From Chitinophagaceae bacterium (GTDB lineage: Bacteria > Bacteroidota > Bacteroidia > Chitinophagales > Chitinophagaceae): 64,000 bases of DNA. Below the pieces are notes generated by a model, which did not search any database, was not told the origin of the DNA, and was given only the letters and a program-made list of their open reading frames with translations. This document shows, piece by piece, positions 17,476 through 25,316 of the stretch; within the stretch, counting starts at the first letter, position 1, and each line of letters starts with the position of its first letter. The stretch spans positions 1,612,001-1,676,000 of the forward strand of contig JADJVB010000010.1 of the NCBI GenBank assembly GCA_016710745.1. The letters are read 5' to 3'. A program made the translations under genes and the position numbers.

Positions 17476-17958
17476 ATGGAAGATGATTTACTGGAAAACT
17501 GGGAAAAGAAGGCGGCCGATCATCAGAAGATATACAAGCAGTACCTGCACCGGGCGGATAAAAGAAAAGTGCTGAAACTATTGCCCGACCTGCACGATGA
17601 AGCTTTTGAAAAGATAGACTGCCTGCAGTGCGCCAACTGCTGCAAAAGCTATTCGCCCCGGTTTAAAAAGCCCGATATTAAACGAATCGCCAGGTATTTG
17701 AACATGAAAGAGGGTGATTTCATAAACAACTATTTGTTTGTGGATGGCGAAGGGGATTATGTTTTACAGTCAAAACCCTGTCCTTTTTTGGGAACCAACA
17801 ATTTTTGCAGCATTTACGAGCAACGCCCAACCGACTGTCATCGGTTTCCTTATACCGATGAAGATGTTTTGATCAAAAGGAAGGAACTCACGCAAAAGAA
17901 CAGCAGTTTTTGCCCGATCGTTTATTTTGTGCTGGAAAAATTAATTGCCTCTAAATAA
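17476..17958 (+). CDS. YkgJ-family cysteine cluster protein
   Basis: 160 residues. The cluster motif CLQCANCCKSY (CxxCxxCC, about residues 50-57) with later CPFL...FCSIYEQRPTDCHRFP gives the eight-cysteine-type pattern of YkgJ/UPF0153 proteins, thought to bind zinc or an Fe-S cluster. Biochemical role unknown. The start MEDDLLENWEKKAADH is the first ATG after the promoter. It is divergently transcribed from gcvP. Confidence 0.85.
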   Translation: MEDDLLENWEKKAADHQKIYKQYLHRADKRKVLKLLPDLHDEAFEKIDCLQCANCCKSYSPRFKKPDIKRIARYLNMKEGDFINNYLFVDGEGDYVLQSKPCPFLGTNNFCSIYEQRPTDCHRFPYTDEDVLIKRKELTQKNSSFCPIVYFVLEKLIASK

Positions 17959-18092
17959 GATATCATTTTCGTTTCTTGATTTGAATAATTGCCTGGTTGC
18001 ATTAAACCAATTAAAATACCGGGATACGTAATTGAATGAGTGATATGCGGCGCTGGTAAACTCTATGTCGCTGTTCATAAAATTACCAATAT

Positions 18093-18115
18093 GGCCGAAT
18101 TGAGGAAATTCGGCC
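18093..18115. other. Hairpin without T tract between convergent genes
   Basis: Perfect 9-bp inverted repeat GGCCGAATT/AATTCGGCC with a 5-base loop in the 201-base spacer between the cysteine-cluster gene and the convergent metallo-hydrolase gene. No T run follows on either strand, so it may stabilise 3' ends rather than terminate. Nothing else recognisable is in this spacer. Confidence 0.45.
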
Positions 18116-18159
18116 AAGTGATCAGTCCGGTAACCGCCGAATAGAGAACAATATAAGAT

Positions 18160-19065
18160 TTACTTGATTGCCAGTTCAGCATAAGCCGCTGTTAGCGGTC
18201 TTTCGATTCCTTCTCCCGTCCATTCGGGAGATCCGGGAATGTCAGTTGCCTTAATAATTTGCTCTTTGGTTTTGCCCAGCCGGATTTCCTTTTCGGTAAA
18301 TTTCAAGACATTACCCAGGTAATTACCAAAAGCTTTCAGGTCATCGGCTTTTACTAAAACATCATAGCCCGTGCCGGCATGGCCGCAAATGAATTGTGTG
18401 TTGGCATCGAAGGTAGTAGTGGCCTGTTCGAGAACTTTTATCCAGTTTCCGATATTGGCTCCGGCATTTTTATCCACGTATGGGTGGCGGCGATTAAAGA
18501 CCAGGTCGCCCATATGTACGATATTGGCCTTTTCGAAATGGATCATCGAATCACCATTGGTATGCCCTGCACCAAAATAATGCGCCCTGATCGTTTCTTT
18601 GTTGAGTACCGTGCTCCAGCCATCTTTACCAAAAGTCATATCCGGTATATGAAATTTATCTGCTGTTAGTTTTTGCGCAGCAGCCGATTTCAGCTGATTG
18701 GCTTTCGAGTTTTCATGAGCGATAACGTGTTCAGCCAGGCCTTTAAATGCAATATTTCCCGCTGTGTGATCACCATGGTGATGGGTATTGATCAGGAACT
18801 TAAACGGTTTTTTAGATTTCTTCTTTAACTCTTCAATCAGATGGGCCACCGAATCCGGAAACTGGGCATCTACCACAACAATTCCTTTTTTGGTTACCAT
18901 AAAGGCAATGGTGCCGCCTTTTTCGGTAAAGATGCCGATTTCTTTGGTCAGCATCTTAATATTCCAGGCCGGGTCGTCAAGGAAAGAAGCCAGTGAATTT
19001 TTATTCAGCAAAGCCAGGCCTGCCAAGGTTAAGCCGGTATTGCGGAGGAAGGATCGTCGTTGCAT
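18160..19065 (-). CDS. Tat-exported metallo-beta-lactamase-fold hydrolase
   Basis: 301 residues. The N-terminus MQRRSFLRNTGLTLAGLALL is a twin-arginine signal, implying export folded, perhaps with metals already bound. The HxHxDH zinc motif is at residues 95-100 (HHHGDH begins H95), followed by GAGHTNGDS and CGHAGTG, which supply further His ligands. Resembles B3-type/glyoxalase-like MBL-fold proteins, but substrate (beta-lactam, lactone or thioester) cannot be told. The downstream half EIRLGKTKEQIIKATDIPG is a conserved helical tail of such exported members. Confidence 0.85.
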   Translation of the reverse strand: MQRRSFLRNTGLTLAGLALLNKNSLASFLDDPAWNIKMLTKEIGIFTEKGGTIAFMVTKKGIVVVDAQFPDSVAHLIEELKKKSKKPFKFLINTHHHGDHTAGNIAFKGLAEHVIAHENSKANQLKSAAAQKLTADKFHIPDMTFGKDGWSTVLNKETIRAHYFGAGHTNGDSMIHFEKANIVHMGDLVFNRRHPYVDKNAGANIGNWIKVLEQATTTFDANTQFICGHAGTGYDVLVKADDLKAFGNYLGNVLKFTEKEIRLGKTKEQIIKATDIPGSPEWTGEGIERPLTAAYAELAIK

Positions 19066-19195
19066 ATTTTTTTATTTAATTGAACTTTAAGATACAATTT
19101 TTACACAACATTCAAAATTTCAATTTATTTGTTTTAATACCGGTTAATTTACTCACGAAAAAAGGCTGGTACCCGAATTTTTTTCCATAGCCGGT

Positions 19196-20158
19196 TTATT
19201 TAAGATCAATATTGTCTAAAAATCGTTTAATAGCCGCAACATTCTCGCTTTTATTGTCGTGCATGGTTCCATGCCCGGCACCGGCAATCACCACAAATGC
19301 AGAACCCGGTACCAGGCGCTGATAATAGGCAACGGTGGCAGGCCGGGCTTCGTCGTATTCGCCGGTTATAAAAAGAGTCGGCACTGTTATCTTTTTTAAA
19401 CTTTCTACCCTGTCATAATGAATCAACGTTCCGGTTGCTGTAAATTCTGTTGGCCCCCACATGTAGTTATAAATAAATTCATTGCCCTTTGCAATTGAAG
19501 TATCTAATTCACTTGTTAACCTGGTTTTACGTAGCCCAAAATTTTTGCTGAATACTTCATTGGCATTTTTATACGCTGGCGATTCGAAATCGTGATCTTT
19601 TTCGCCTGTCTTAATCGCAAGTTGAATAGAGTCAGCCAGTGTGCTAATTAATGTATCGGCATCGGCTTTCCACCTGGATGTGCTGAAATAGGGGCTGTTA
19701 AAAATAAGGGCCTTTATGCCATTTGGATATTTCAGGTAGTATTCTAAAGCCAAAGCCGTACCCCAGGAGTGGCCATGTAAATAAAAAGTTTTTAAACCAA
19801 GTGATTTTTTTACCGCAGCTACCTGTTCAACAAAATTTTCAACCGTTAGTAAGGAGCTGTCCGTATGATAACCGGAGCGGCCGCTACCTAGTTGATCAAA
19901 AATGATCAGGGGACGATCTTTGCCCAGGGCAGCAAACTGGTAAAAAGACCTGCTGGTGCCACCTGGCCCACCATGCAACATAAGCACCGGTGTTTGTTTT
20001 CCCTCGCCTATCACACGATACCAAATTTTTCCTCCCTTTACGGGGATAAAACCTTCCCCCGCTTTTAATTGCGGTGTGGTTCGGCAACCCATCAATAATA
20101 CAAAAATGAATAAAGTAAACAGGCTCAAGAATAACCGGCTGCTATCGTTGTGTTTCAT
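19196..20158 (-). CDS. Lipoprotein alpha/beta hydrolase, proline iminopeptidase (S33)-like
   Basis: 320 residues from the ATG at 20158. A lipoprotein signal ends in the lipobox LLMGC with C25 as the lipidated Cys, so it is membrane-anchored. The alpha/beta hydrolase core shows the HGGPGG oxyanion motif, the nucleophile elbow GHSWG, Asp in GEYDEARP and His in GAGHGTMHD; HGGPG is characteristic of prolyl iminopeptidases and related S33 enzymes. An in-frame ATG 25 codons upstream is rejected because it would bury the signal peptide. A near-consensus -7 element TATATTTA lies at 20184-20177. Confidence 0.85.
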   Translation of the reverse strand: MKHNDSSRLFLSLFTLFIFVLLMGCRTTPQLKAGEGFIPVKGGKIWYRVIGEGKQTPVLMLHGGPGGTSRSFYQFAALGKDRPLIIFDQLGSGRSGYHTDSSLLTVENFVEQVAAVKKSLGLKTFYLHGHSWGTALALEYYLKYPNGIKALIFNSPYFSTSRWKADADTLISTLADSIQLAIKTGEKDHDFESPAYKNANEVFSKNFGLRKTRLTSELDTSIAKGNEFIYNYMWGPTEFTATGTLIHYDRVESLKKITVPTLFITGEYDEARPATVAYYQRLVPGSAFVVIAGAGHGTMHDNKSENVAAIKRFLDNIDLK

Positions 20159-20273
20159 GTATTTACAATTGATTCTTAAATATACAGAAGAGATTCCAAT
20201 CCGGATAATTCCATTCAATCGCCGGCTTCCCATTTTTGACCGAAATGAGATATTACCTACATTGGTTTGCCTG

Positions 20274-21485
20274 CTAGTACTCCAATTTTCTCAATTTCGG
20301 GAATTTGAACCAGGTACCGGCTACCACCAGTAACGACATGGCTCCTCCAAATATAATAGCAGGTAAAGTACCAAAGATGCGTGACGTGACACCACTTTCA
20401 AACTGGCCCAACTCGTTGCTGCTGTTTATGAAGATCAGGTTGATAGAAGCAACACGGCCTCTCAGTTCATCCGGCGTATGGAGCTGCATAATGGTACCCC
20501 TGACCACTACACTAACAGCATCAAATAATCCTGCAGCAAACAAGGCCATAAAACTAAGCCAATAAACCCTGGATAATCCAAAAAAGATAATGCAGATGCC
20601 AAATCCGGCAACTGCCAGTAACATTTTCAAACCCTGCTTTTGTTTAAGTGGATATTTCACCAATATAATAATACTGATCAGGCTCCCTAAATCCATAGCC
20701 GCATTTAAAAAACCATACCCAATAGGCCCGGCATGTAAAATAGTTGATGCCACTTCGGGAATAAACGCCACCGCTCCGCCAAAAAGAACCGCAAAAAGAT
20801 CCAGTGAAAGCACACCCAACAGGTTTTTGTTGTTGAACACAAACGAAAATCCCTGTTTTATTGAAGCGAAAATGGGTTCCCTGAGTACGCTGGCAACCGG
20901 CGGCTTTGGAAATAATTGCAGGGCAAAAAGTACGGCAGTTAATATTAATGCTGCCGTTACAAAATAAGCGCCCGAAATTCCAATAAATGCAATTAATAAT
21001 CCCCCAACCGCATGTCCCCCGATAGACGAAATTAACCAGGTGGATGAATTGTATGAAATCGCTTTCTGCAATTGTTCACGCGTTACAATAGCTGCGATCA
21101 TGCTGTTGGCAGCCGGACCGGCAAAAGAACGAACAATGCCTGTACAAAAAACAACGGAAAAAATGACCGTTAGTTTGGTTGTGTGGGTAAACTGAAAGTA
21201 GGGTAAACTGATCATCGCCAGGGTGATTCCGCAAAGCATATAAAATAAATAAGACCAAACCAGGATGTTTTTTTTATTGTGCCGGTCAATATAATGTCCG
21301 GCATATAACGCCGTAATAACGGCGGGTATAAATTCGGCCAGACCTGCGAAACCTACCATATAGGTATTTGCCAGGTGAAATACCTGGTATATCACGATGG
21401 TCGTTATCATCCGAAACCCAAGAACAAAAGATAACCTGGCAAAAATAAAGTGTCGGAATTCTTTTGGGAGTTTATCAATGCTCAT
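20274..21485 (-). CDS. MFS transporter, EntS/MFS_3-like
   Basis: 403 residues with about 12 membrane helices. The loop motif AGHYIDRHNKKNIL (about residues 62-75) and the late DELRGRVASINLIF block are typical of the EntS/MFS_3 group of exporters. Substrate unknown. The ATG at 21485 comes 9 bases after the dNK stop, so it is probably the last gene of the xre-res-folK-dNK operon. A 115-base spacer separates it from the downstream hydrolase. Confidence 0.85.
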   Translation of the reverse strand: MSIDKLPKEFRHFIFARLSFVLGFRMITTIVIYQVFHLANTYMVGFAGLAEFIPAVITALYAGHYIDRHNKKNILVWSYLFYMLCGITLAMISLPYFQFTHTTKLTVIFSVVFCTGIVRSFAGPAANSMIAAIVTREQLQKAISYNSSTWLISSIGGHAVGGLLIAFIGISGAYFVTAALILTAVLFALQLFPKPPVASVLREPIFASIKQGFSFVFNNKNLLGVLSLDLFAVLFGGAVAFIPEVASTILHAGPIGYGFLNAAMDLGSLISIIILVKYPLKQKQGLKMLLAVAGFGICIIFFGLSRVYWLSFMALFAAGLFDAVSVVVRGTIMQLHTPDELRGRVASINLIFINSSNELGQFESGVTSRIFGTLPAIIFGGAMSLLVVAGTWFKFPKLRKLEY

Positions 21486-21494
21486 GTCGAAATA

Positions 21495-22127
21495 TTAAGG
21501 CAAAGTAATATAATGTTGCCCTTCTTCATATTCTTTGTCAAGTGCGTCTGTAATAATTTTCATGTGTGCTTCGTTGCCGAGGAAATCGGCATTACCTGCG
21601 TCAACGTACAGTGTTTTAATATTGTGCTGTTTAATGTATTGGGTGTAGGTCTCCTGTAAAGTAAAAAGATAATCGTTGGGGATAGACTGCTCATAATCCC
21701 GGTTACGTTTTTTTATATTTTCCTGCAATTTTTTTACCGGCGTGTGCAGGTAAATCACCAGGTCGGGCTGGATGATCTGCGGATTGATGATCTCAAATAA
21801 TTTTTGATACAAGCGAAATTCTTCTTCGGGCAGATTTACTTTGGCAAATAGCAGGCATTTGGTAAACAGGTAATCGGAAATGGTAATGTTCTGAAACATA
21901 TCTTTCGTTTGCAACAGATCCTTTAACTGTTTATAACGTTCGGCCATAAAAAACAACTCCAATGGAAAAGCATACTGTCCGGGATTTTCGTAAAATTTTG
22001 GAAGAAACGGATTATCAGCAAACTCCTCCAGGATCAGCCTTGCATTAAAATGTTTGCTTAACAAATGAGCCAGTGTGGTTTTTCCGGCGCCTATATTTCC
22101 TTCAATCGTAACAAAATTATATTTCAT
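21495..22127 (-). CDS. Deoxynucleoside kinase (dNK/dGK-dAK family)
   Basis: 210 residues from the ATG at 22127. It phosphorylates deoxynucleosides to dNMPs for salvage. The P-loop GNIGAGKT spans residues 10-17, with a DLVIYLHTPVKKLQENIKKRNRDYE block containing the lid arginines. An in-frame ATG 21 codons upstream is rejected because family members begin right at the P-loop strand (MKYNFVTIEG). Pairing with folK immediately upstream is a recurrent arrangement in Bacteroidota. Base specificity is not deducible. Confidence 0.9.
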   Translation of the reverse strand: MKYNFVTIEGNIGAGKTTLAHLLSKHFNARLILEEFADNPFLPKFYENPGQYAFPLELFFMAERYKQLKDLLQTKDMFQNITISDYLFTKCLLFAKVNLPEEEFRLYQKLFEIINPQIIQPDLVIYLHTPVKKLQENIKKRNRDYEQSIPNDYLFTLQETYTQYIKQHNIKTLYVDAGNADFLGNEAHMKIITDALDKEYEEGQHYITLP

Positions 22128-22190
22128 GCAATAAATGCCCGGCATATGGCGGAGCGAACTGCAAAATAAGCGGAAACAGGTTTCAGGCAA

Positions 22191-22670
22191 TTAAAACTTT
22201 TTCACATTCAGGTGGTCTTTGCCCTGTAAAAGCAACTGATGCACCGTTTTTTGGAGTACCGGATGCTTGAAGTTTGGTGAAAGCTCATTGAGTGGTACCA
22301 ATACAAATCGCCTGTTTTGTATTTGCGGATGCGGAACCTGGAGTTGTTCCTGGTCAATAATTTCTTTGTTGAAAAATAAAATATCTATATCAATAATGCG
22401 GGGCGCATTTTTAATGGTTCTCTGTCTGCCCATTTTCATTTCAATTTGCAAAATAGTGTCCATGGCTCGCATGGCGTTTAATTCGGTTTCAACAATAACA
22501 ACCTGGTTCAAAAAATCGGGTTGGTTTATGTTACCCCAGGCCGCCGTTGAATACAGGCTGGATCTTCTTTTTACCATGCCGATACGCTTTTCGATCTGTA
22601 CAATAGCTTTCAATAACTGCGCTTTGCTGTTACCCATATTACTGCCCAGAAGTAAGTAAATTGTATTCAT
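22191..22670 (-). CDS. folK: 2-amino-4-hydroxy-6-hydroxymethyldihydropteridine pyrophosphokinase
   Basis: 159 residues, normal HPPK length. It transfers pyrophosphate from ATP to 6-hydroxymethyl-dihydropterin in folate synthesis. The signatures LLLGSNMGN at the N-terminus, GRQRTIKNAPRIIDIDILFF and VPHPQIQNRRFVLVPL are all present. Its ATG shares one base with the stop of the RES toxin gene (TAATG), so it is translationally coupled to the toxin-antitoxin pair. No separate promoter is evident. Confidence 0.95.
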   Translation of the reverse strand: MNTIYLLLGSNMGNSKAQLLKAIVQIEKRIGMVKRRSSLYSTAAWGNINQPDFLNQVVIVETELNAMRAMDTILQIEMKMGRQRTIKNAPRIIDIDILFFNKEIIDQEQLQVPHPQIQNRRFVLVPLNELSPNFKHPVLQKTVHQLLLQGKDHLNVKKF

Positions 22671-23125
22671 TATTGGTTGAATAGTCTGATGTCAAAATCA
22701 AAAGGAACGGATTCCTTAATGCTGATCTTTTTAAATTCGGCATGCGCCGGATTTAAAACGAAATTATACTCTTCTTTTATGATGGCTGAAGGAACTTTGA
22801 GTATGGCCTCCTTGCCTGATTCTAAAAAATTGGAGCCAATGAACTGTGCGTATTCAAAATCACGGTACCATTTTTCTTTTAATTTGTCGTTGGTTATCAG
22901 TTTCATGGATAAGTTGTCGGGCGCGTCCAGTTTTAACAGGTAATAGGAGGGGGGTATATGATGCTTGCCGGCATTGACCAAAATTTCAAGTACAGCTAAT
23001 GAAATATTTTGAGTTGCATATACCGCCGGAATACCGGGAACATTCCAGCGGCCGCCAAATAGTTTAGAACCGGTTCCGCTCATGTCGTCCTTAAAGGATT
23101 CAAGGGCAAGCCTGTAGATGATCAT
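22670..23125 (-). CDS. RES-domain toxin (NAD+-degrading) of a Xre/RES toxin-antitoxin system
   Basis: 151 residues from the ATG at 23125. The RES fold is recognised by YRLA near the N-terminus, GGRWNVPGIPAVYATQNISLAVLEILV and the late VPSAIIKEEYNFVLNP. Characterised RES toxins (MbcT of M. tuberculosis, Res of Photorhabdus) deplete NAD+. The Arg, Tyr, Glu and Ser positions of the active site appear to be kept, so the toxin looks functional. The ATG overlaps the antitoxin stop by 4 bases (ATGA). An upstream in-frame ATG is rejected because it lies inside the antitoxin gene. Its stop runs into folK. Confidence 0.88.
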   Translation of the reverse strand: MIIYRLALESFKDDMSGTGSKLFGGRWNVPGIPAVYATQNISLAVLEILVNAGKHHIPPSYYLLKLDAPDNLSMKLITNDKLKEKWYRDFEYAQFIGSNFLESGKEAILKVPSAIIKEEYNFVLNPAHAEFKKISIKESVPFDFDIRLFNQ

Positions 23126-23568
23126 GCTAATATACCGTGTTGAATTCTTCCCAATTGCGTTAAAACCTTTTGGATGCCGTCGTAGGAGCATAATGAATCA
23201 AAAGATAAATTGCCTTCGAGCATATAGGGCCCACCCTTCAGCCAGTTGTAAAAACTCTCCACCTTGCCAAAAGTGAGCTTCCCCTCTTTCAACACGTTAT
23301 CAATTTGTAAAGCTCGTTCGGCATTAATGGGTGCAAAACTACCATTGTTTTTGGCATATCGCTGTAATGTGCGTTCGCTAATATGTAAGATGGCTGACCA
23401 CTCAGCCTGGGTAAATGGTGTTTTATCGGCAATTTTTTTAAATTCGGTATAGGTGAAATCTTTTACTTTTACCTGCGGAATAGCTTTAACACTGCGGTAA
23501 AGGGGTAAGGGCTCTTCCACTACGGATGAAGGCCGCTTATTATTGGTTATTTTTTCTGTCTTTTTCAT
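23122..23568 (-). CDS. Xre/DUF2384 (MbcA/ParS-type) antitoxin
   Basis: 148 residues from the ATG at 23568. The helix-turn-helix part is FTYTEFKKIADKTPFTQAEWSAILHISERTLQRYAK; the C-terminal DUF2384 domain (INAERALQIDNVLKEGKLTFG...FYNWLKGGPYMLEGNLSFDSLCSYDGIQKVLTQLGRI) is the toxin-binding part in RES systems. The chosen ATG follows the promoter TATATTTG; the longer frame would start upstream of it. Two inverted repeats flanking the promoter suggest autoregulation by this protein. Confidence 0.9.
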   Translation of the reverse strand: MKKTEKITNNKRPSSVVEEPLPLYRSVKAIPQVKVKDFTYTEFKKIADKTPFTQAEWSAILHISERTLQRYAKNNGSFAPINAERALQIDNVLKEGKLTFGKVESFYNWLKGGPYMLEGNLSFDSLCSYDGIQKVLTQLGRIQHGILA

Positions 23569-23573
23569 GATAC

Positions 23574-23619
23574 CGACATTTGTCGCACAAATATACGACA
23601 TCTGTCATTGTTTGTCAAA
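23574..23619 (-). promoter_or_regulatory. Toxin-antitoxin promoter with paired operator half-sites
   Basis: On the reverse strand, -33 TTTG (23619-23616), a 20-base spacer and -7 TATATTTG (23595-23588, exact consensus). Two inverted repeats with GACA/TGTC arms flank the -7 element: CGACATTTGTCG at 23574-23585 and GACATCTGTC at 23597-23606. Their centres are 22 bases apart, about two helical turns, so two dimers would bind the same face of DNA. Confidence 0.7.
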
Positions 23620-23671
23620 TTTTTTTGAATCCGTTTTTACCAATAGCTTTACGCTTCAATAATTACCTTTT

Positions 23672-24784
23672 ATGCAAAAATACAGCCAGGTGAGGGCCAT
23701 GCTGGCTATTACCAAAGCCAGTTTGAGAGCTATTTTCAGGAGTCCATCGGCGGTAATTTTCAGTTTTGTTTTTCCTTTCGTGTTTATCTTGGTTTTTGGG
23801 TTTATCGGAAATAGTGGTATGGCTCCGGTATATAAAGTAGCCATTTCAGCAGATTGTGATACCAGCAACGCATTCTACGATTCTATCAAAGCCAGCAGCC
23901 GGATAAGGATTGTAACTTTTGCAAACGAAGCTGAACTGGAGGACAACCTGATAAAAGGAAACGTAGCTGGTGTGTTAAAAATTGTAAAATCCGGAAAATC
24001 GAACCCCGAATATATCTACAGCATTAAAAGTACTAATGCCAGCAGCGACAAATGGCCGCAATTATTACCCATTTTCGAGTCTATTTCCAACAGGATAAGC
24101 AATGCAAAATACGCCGGCAGGAACTCGTTTGCAATCCCCGATTTTAATCCGCAACGGGATATCGAAACGGTCAGGGAATATAAAACCATCGATTTTATTT
24201 TACCGGGACAACTCGGTTTTTCACTGCTCAGCTCGGGTGTTTTTGGCGTGGCATTTATGTTTTTCAACTTGAGAAACACTTTGGTGTTAAAACGGTTTTT
24301 CGCAACCCCCATCAGCCGCACCTATATTGTTTTAGGCGAGGCTTTGAGCCGGGTAATTTTTCAAATGTTAACCGCCATCGTGATTATTTTAGTGGGGAGG
24401 TTTTTATTCGGGTTTACCCTGATCAATGGTTTCCAAACCCTGCTTGAGATGCTGGTACTGAGTTTTATAGGCTTGCTGGTGTTTATGGGAATGGGTTTTG
24501 TAGTAAGTGGCCTGGCAAAGAATGAAAGCACGATTCCACCCTTTGCCAACCTGTTAACCTTGCCCCAGTTTCTACTGGGAGGTACTTTTTTTTCGGTCGA
24601 CGTGTTTCCAAAATGGTTGCAGCCCATTTCAAATATCTTGCCGTTAACACACCTGAATACGGCCATGCGAAGCGTTGCTTTTGAAGGACAAAGTTTGTGG
24701 GATGTACGCCTGGAAATCGGCATCCTGCTGGTATGGGGTATTGTAGTTTATTTTGCTGCTATCAAAGTTTTTAAATGGGAATAA
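23672..24784 (+). CDS. ABC-2 type transporter permease
   Basis: 370 residues: one N-terminal membrane helix (AVIFSFVFPFVFILVFGFIG), a periplasmic domain of about 130 residues, then five helices (about 170-365). The ABC-2 fold with the late GGTFFSVDVFPKWLQPISNILPLTHL block is clear. Such permeases export drugs or envelope material with a separate ATPase, but no ATP-binding gene is adjacent; it must be elsewhere. The next gene begins one base after its stop. A near-consensus -7 element TAGCTTTA lies at 23644-23651. Confidence 0.85.
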   Translation: MQKYSQVRAMLAITKASLRAIFRSPSAVIFSFVFPFVFILVFGFIGNSGMAPVYKVAISADCDTSNAFYDSIKASSRIRIVTFANEAELEDNLIKGNVAGVLKIVKSGKSNPEYIYSIKSTNASSDKWPQLLPIFESISNRISNAKYAGRNSFAIPDFNPQRDIETVREYKTIDFILPGQLGFSLLSSGVFGVAFMFFNLRNTLVLKRFFATPISRTYIVLGEALSRVIFQMLTAIVIILVGRFLFGFTLINGFQTLLEMLVLSFIGLLVFMGMGFVVSGLAKNESTIPPFANLLTLPQFLLGGTFFSVDVFPKWLQPISNILPLTHLNTAMRSVAFEGQSLWDVRLEIGILLVWGIVVYFAAIKVFKWE

Positions 24785-24785
24785 T

Positions 24786-25316
24786 ATGAACCTTCGGTTA
24801 TTTAAGCAATTTTTTATAGTACTGGCTGGGTTATTTATTTTTATAACCCTTTTTTCGCTGTTTATTCCGTCGAGCGTGGCGGTAACCAGGGCCGTGGTGA
24901 TCAATGCCCCGGCCGAAAAGGTATTCAATGAACTCAGTAACCTGCAAAACTGGAAACATTGGCAACCGGTTTTTATCAATGACTCTGCGAATATGAGGTT
25001 CGGGAAAAGCGAAGACGGTACAAGCAACAGTTGCGAATGGGATTCGAAGGGCAGGAAAAATAAAATGCTGATAACCGGTAAAAGCGACAATATGGTTACG
25101 GCTGTTTTGTCAAGAGAAGGCGAAAATGATGTATTGAATACGATCCGGGTTTTACCACTGACCAATAGTAACAGTGTGCAGGCCGAATGGAATGTGCTGA
25201 TAAAATTAAAATGGTATCCCTGGGAAAAATTTTACGGCATTTTTATCGAAAAGATAACCGGCGAAGGATATGAAGCGGCTCTGAACAGTTTGAAAAATTA
25301 CACCGAAAATAATTAG
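24786..25316 (+). CDS. Membrane-anchored SRPBCC-family protein
   Basis: 177 residues from the ATG at 24786, one base after the permease stop. One N-terminal membrane helix (FFIVLAGLFIFITLFSLFIP) is followed by an SRPBCC/polyketide-cyclase-type ligand-binding domain beginning VTRAVVINAPAEKVFNELSNLQNWKHWQP, the classical START-like opening. Probably transcribed with the permease; a link between the two functions is only positional. Its 3' end overlaps the convergent anmK by 4 bases. An in-frame ATG 11 codons upstream lies inside the permease gene and is rejected. Confidence 0.78.
   Translation: MNLRLFKQFFIVLAGLFIFITLFSLFIPSSVAVTRAVVINAPAEKVFNELSNLQNWKHWQPVFINDSANMRFGKSEDGTSNSCEWDSKGRKNKMLITGKSDNMVTAVLSREGENDVLNTIRVLPLTNSNSVQAEWNVLIKLKWYPWEKFYGIFIEKITGEGYEAALNSLKNYTENN

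Noticed and set aside
23672..24784. Complete ABC exporter operon
   Set aside because: No ATP-binding protein gene with Walker motifs lies next to the permease.
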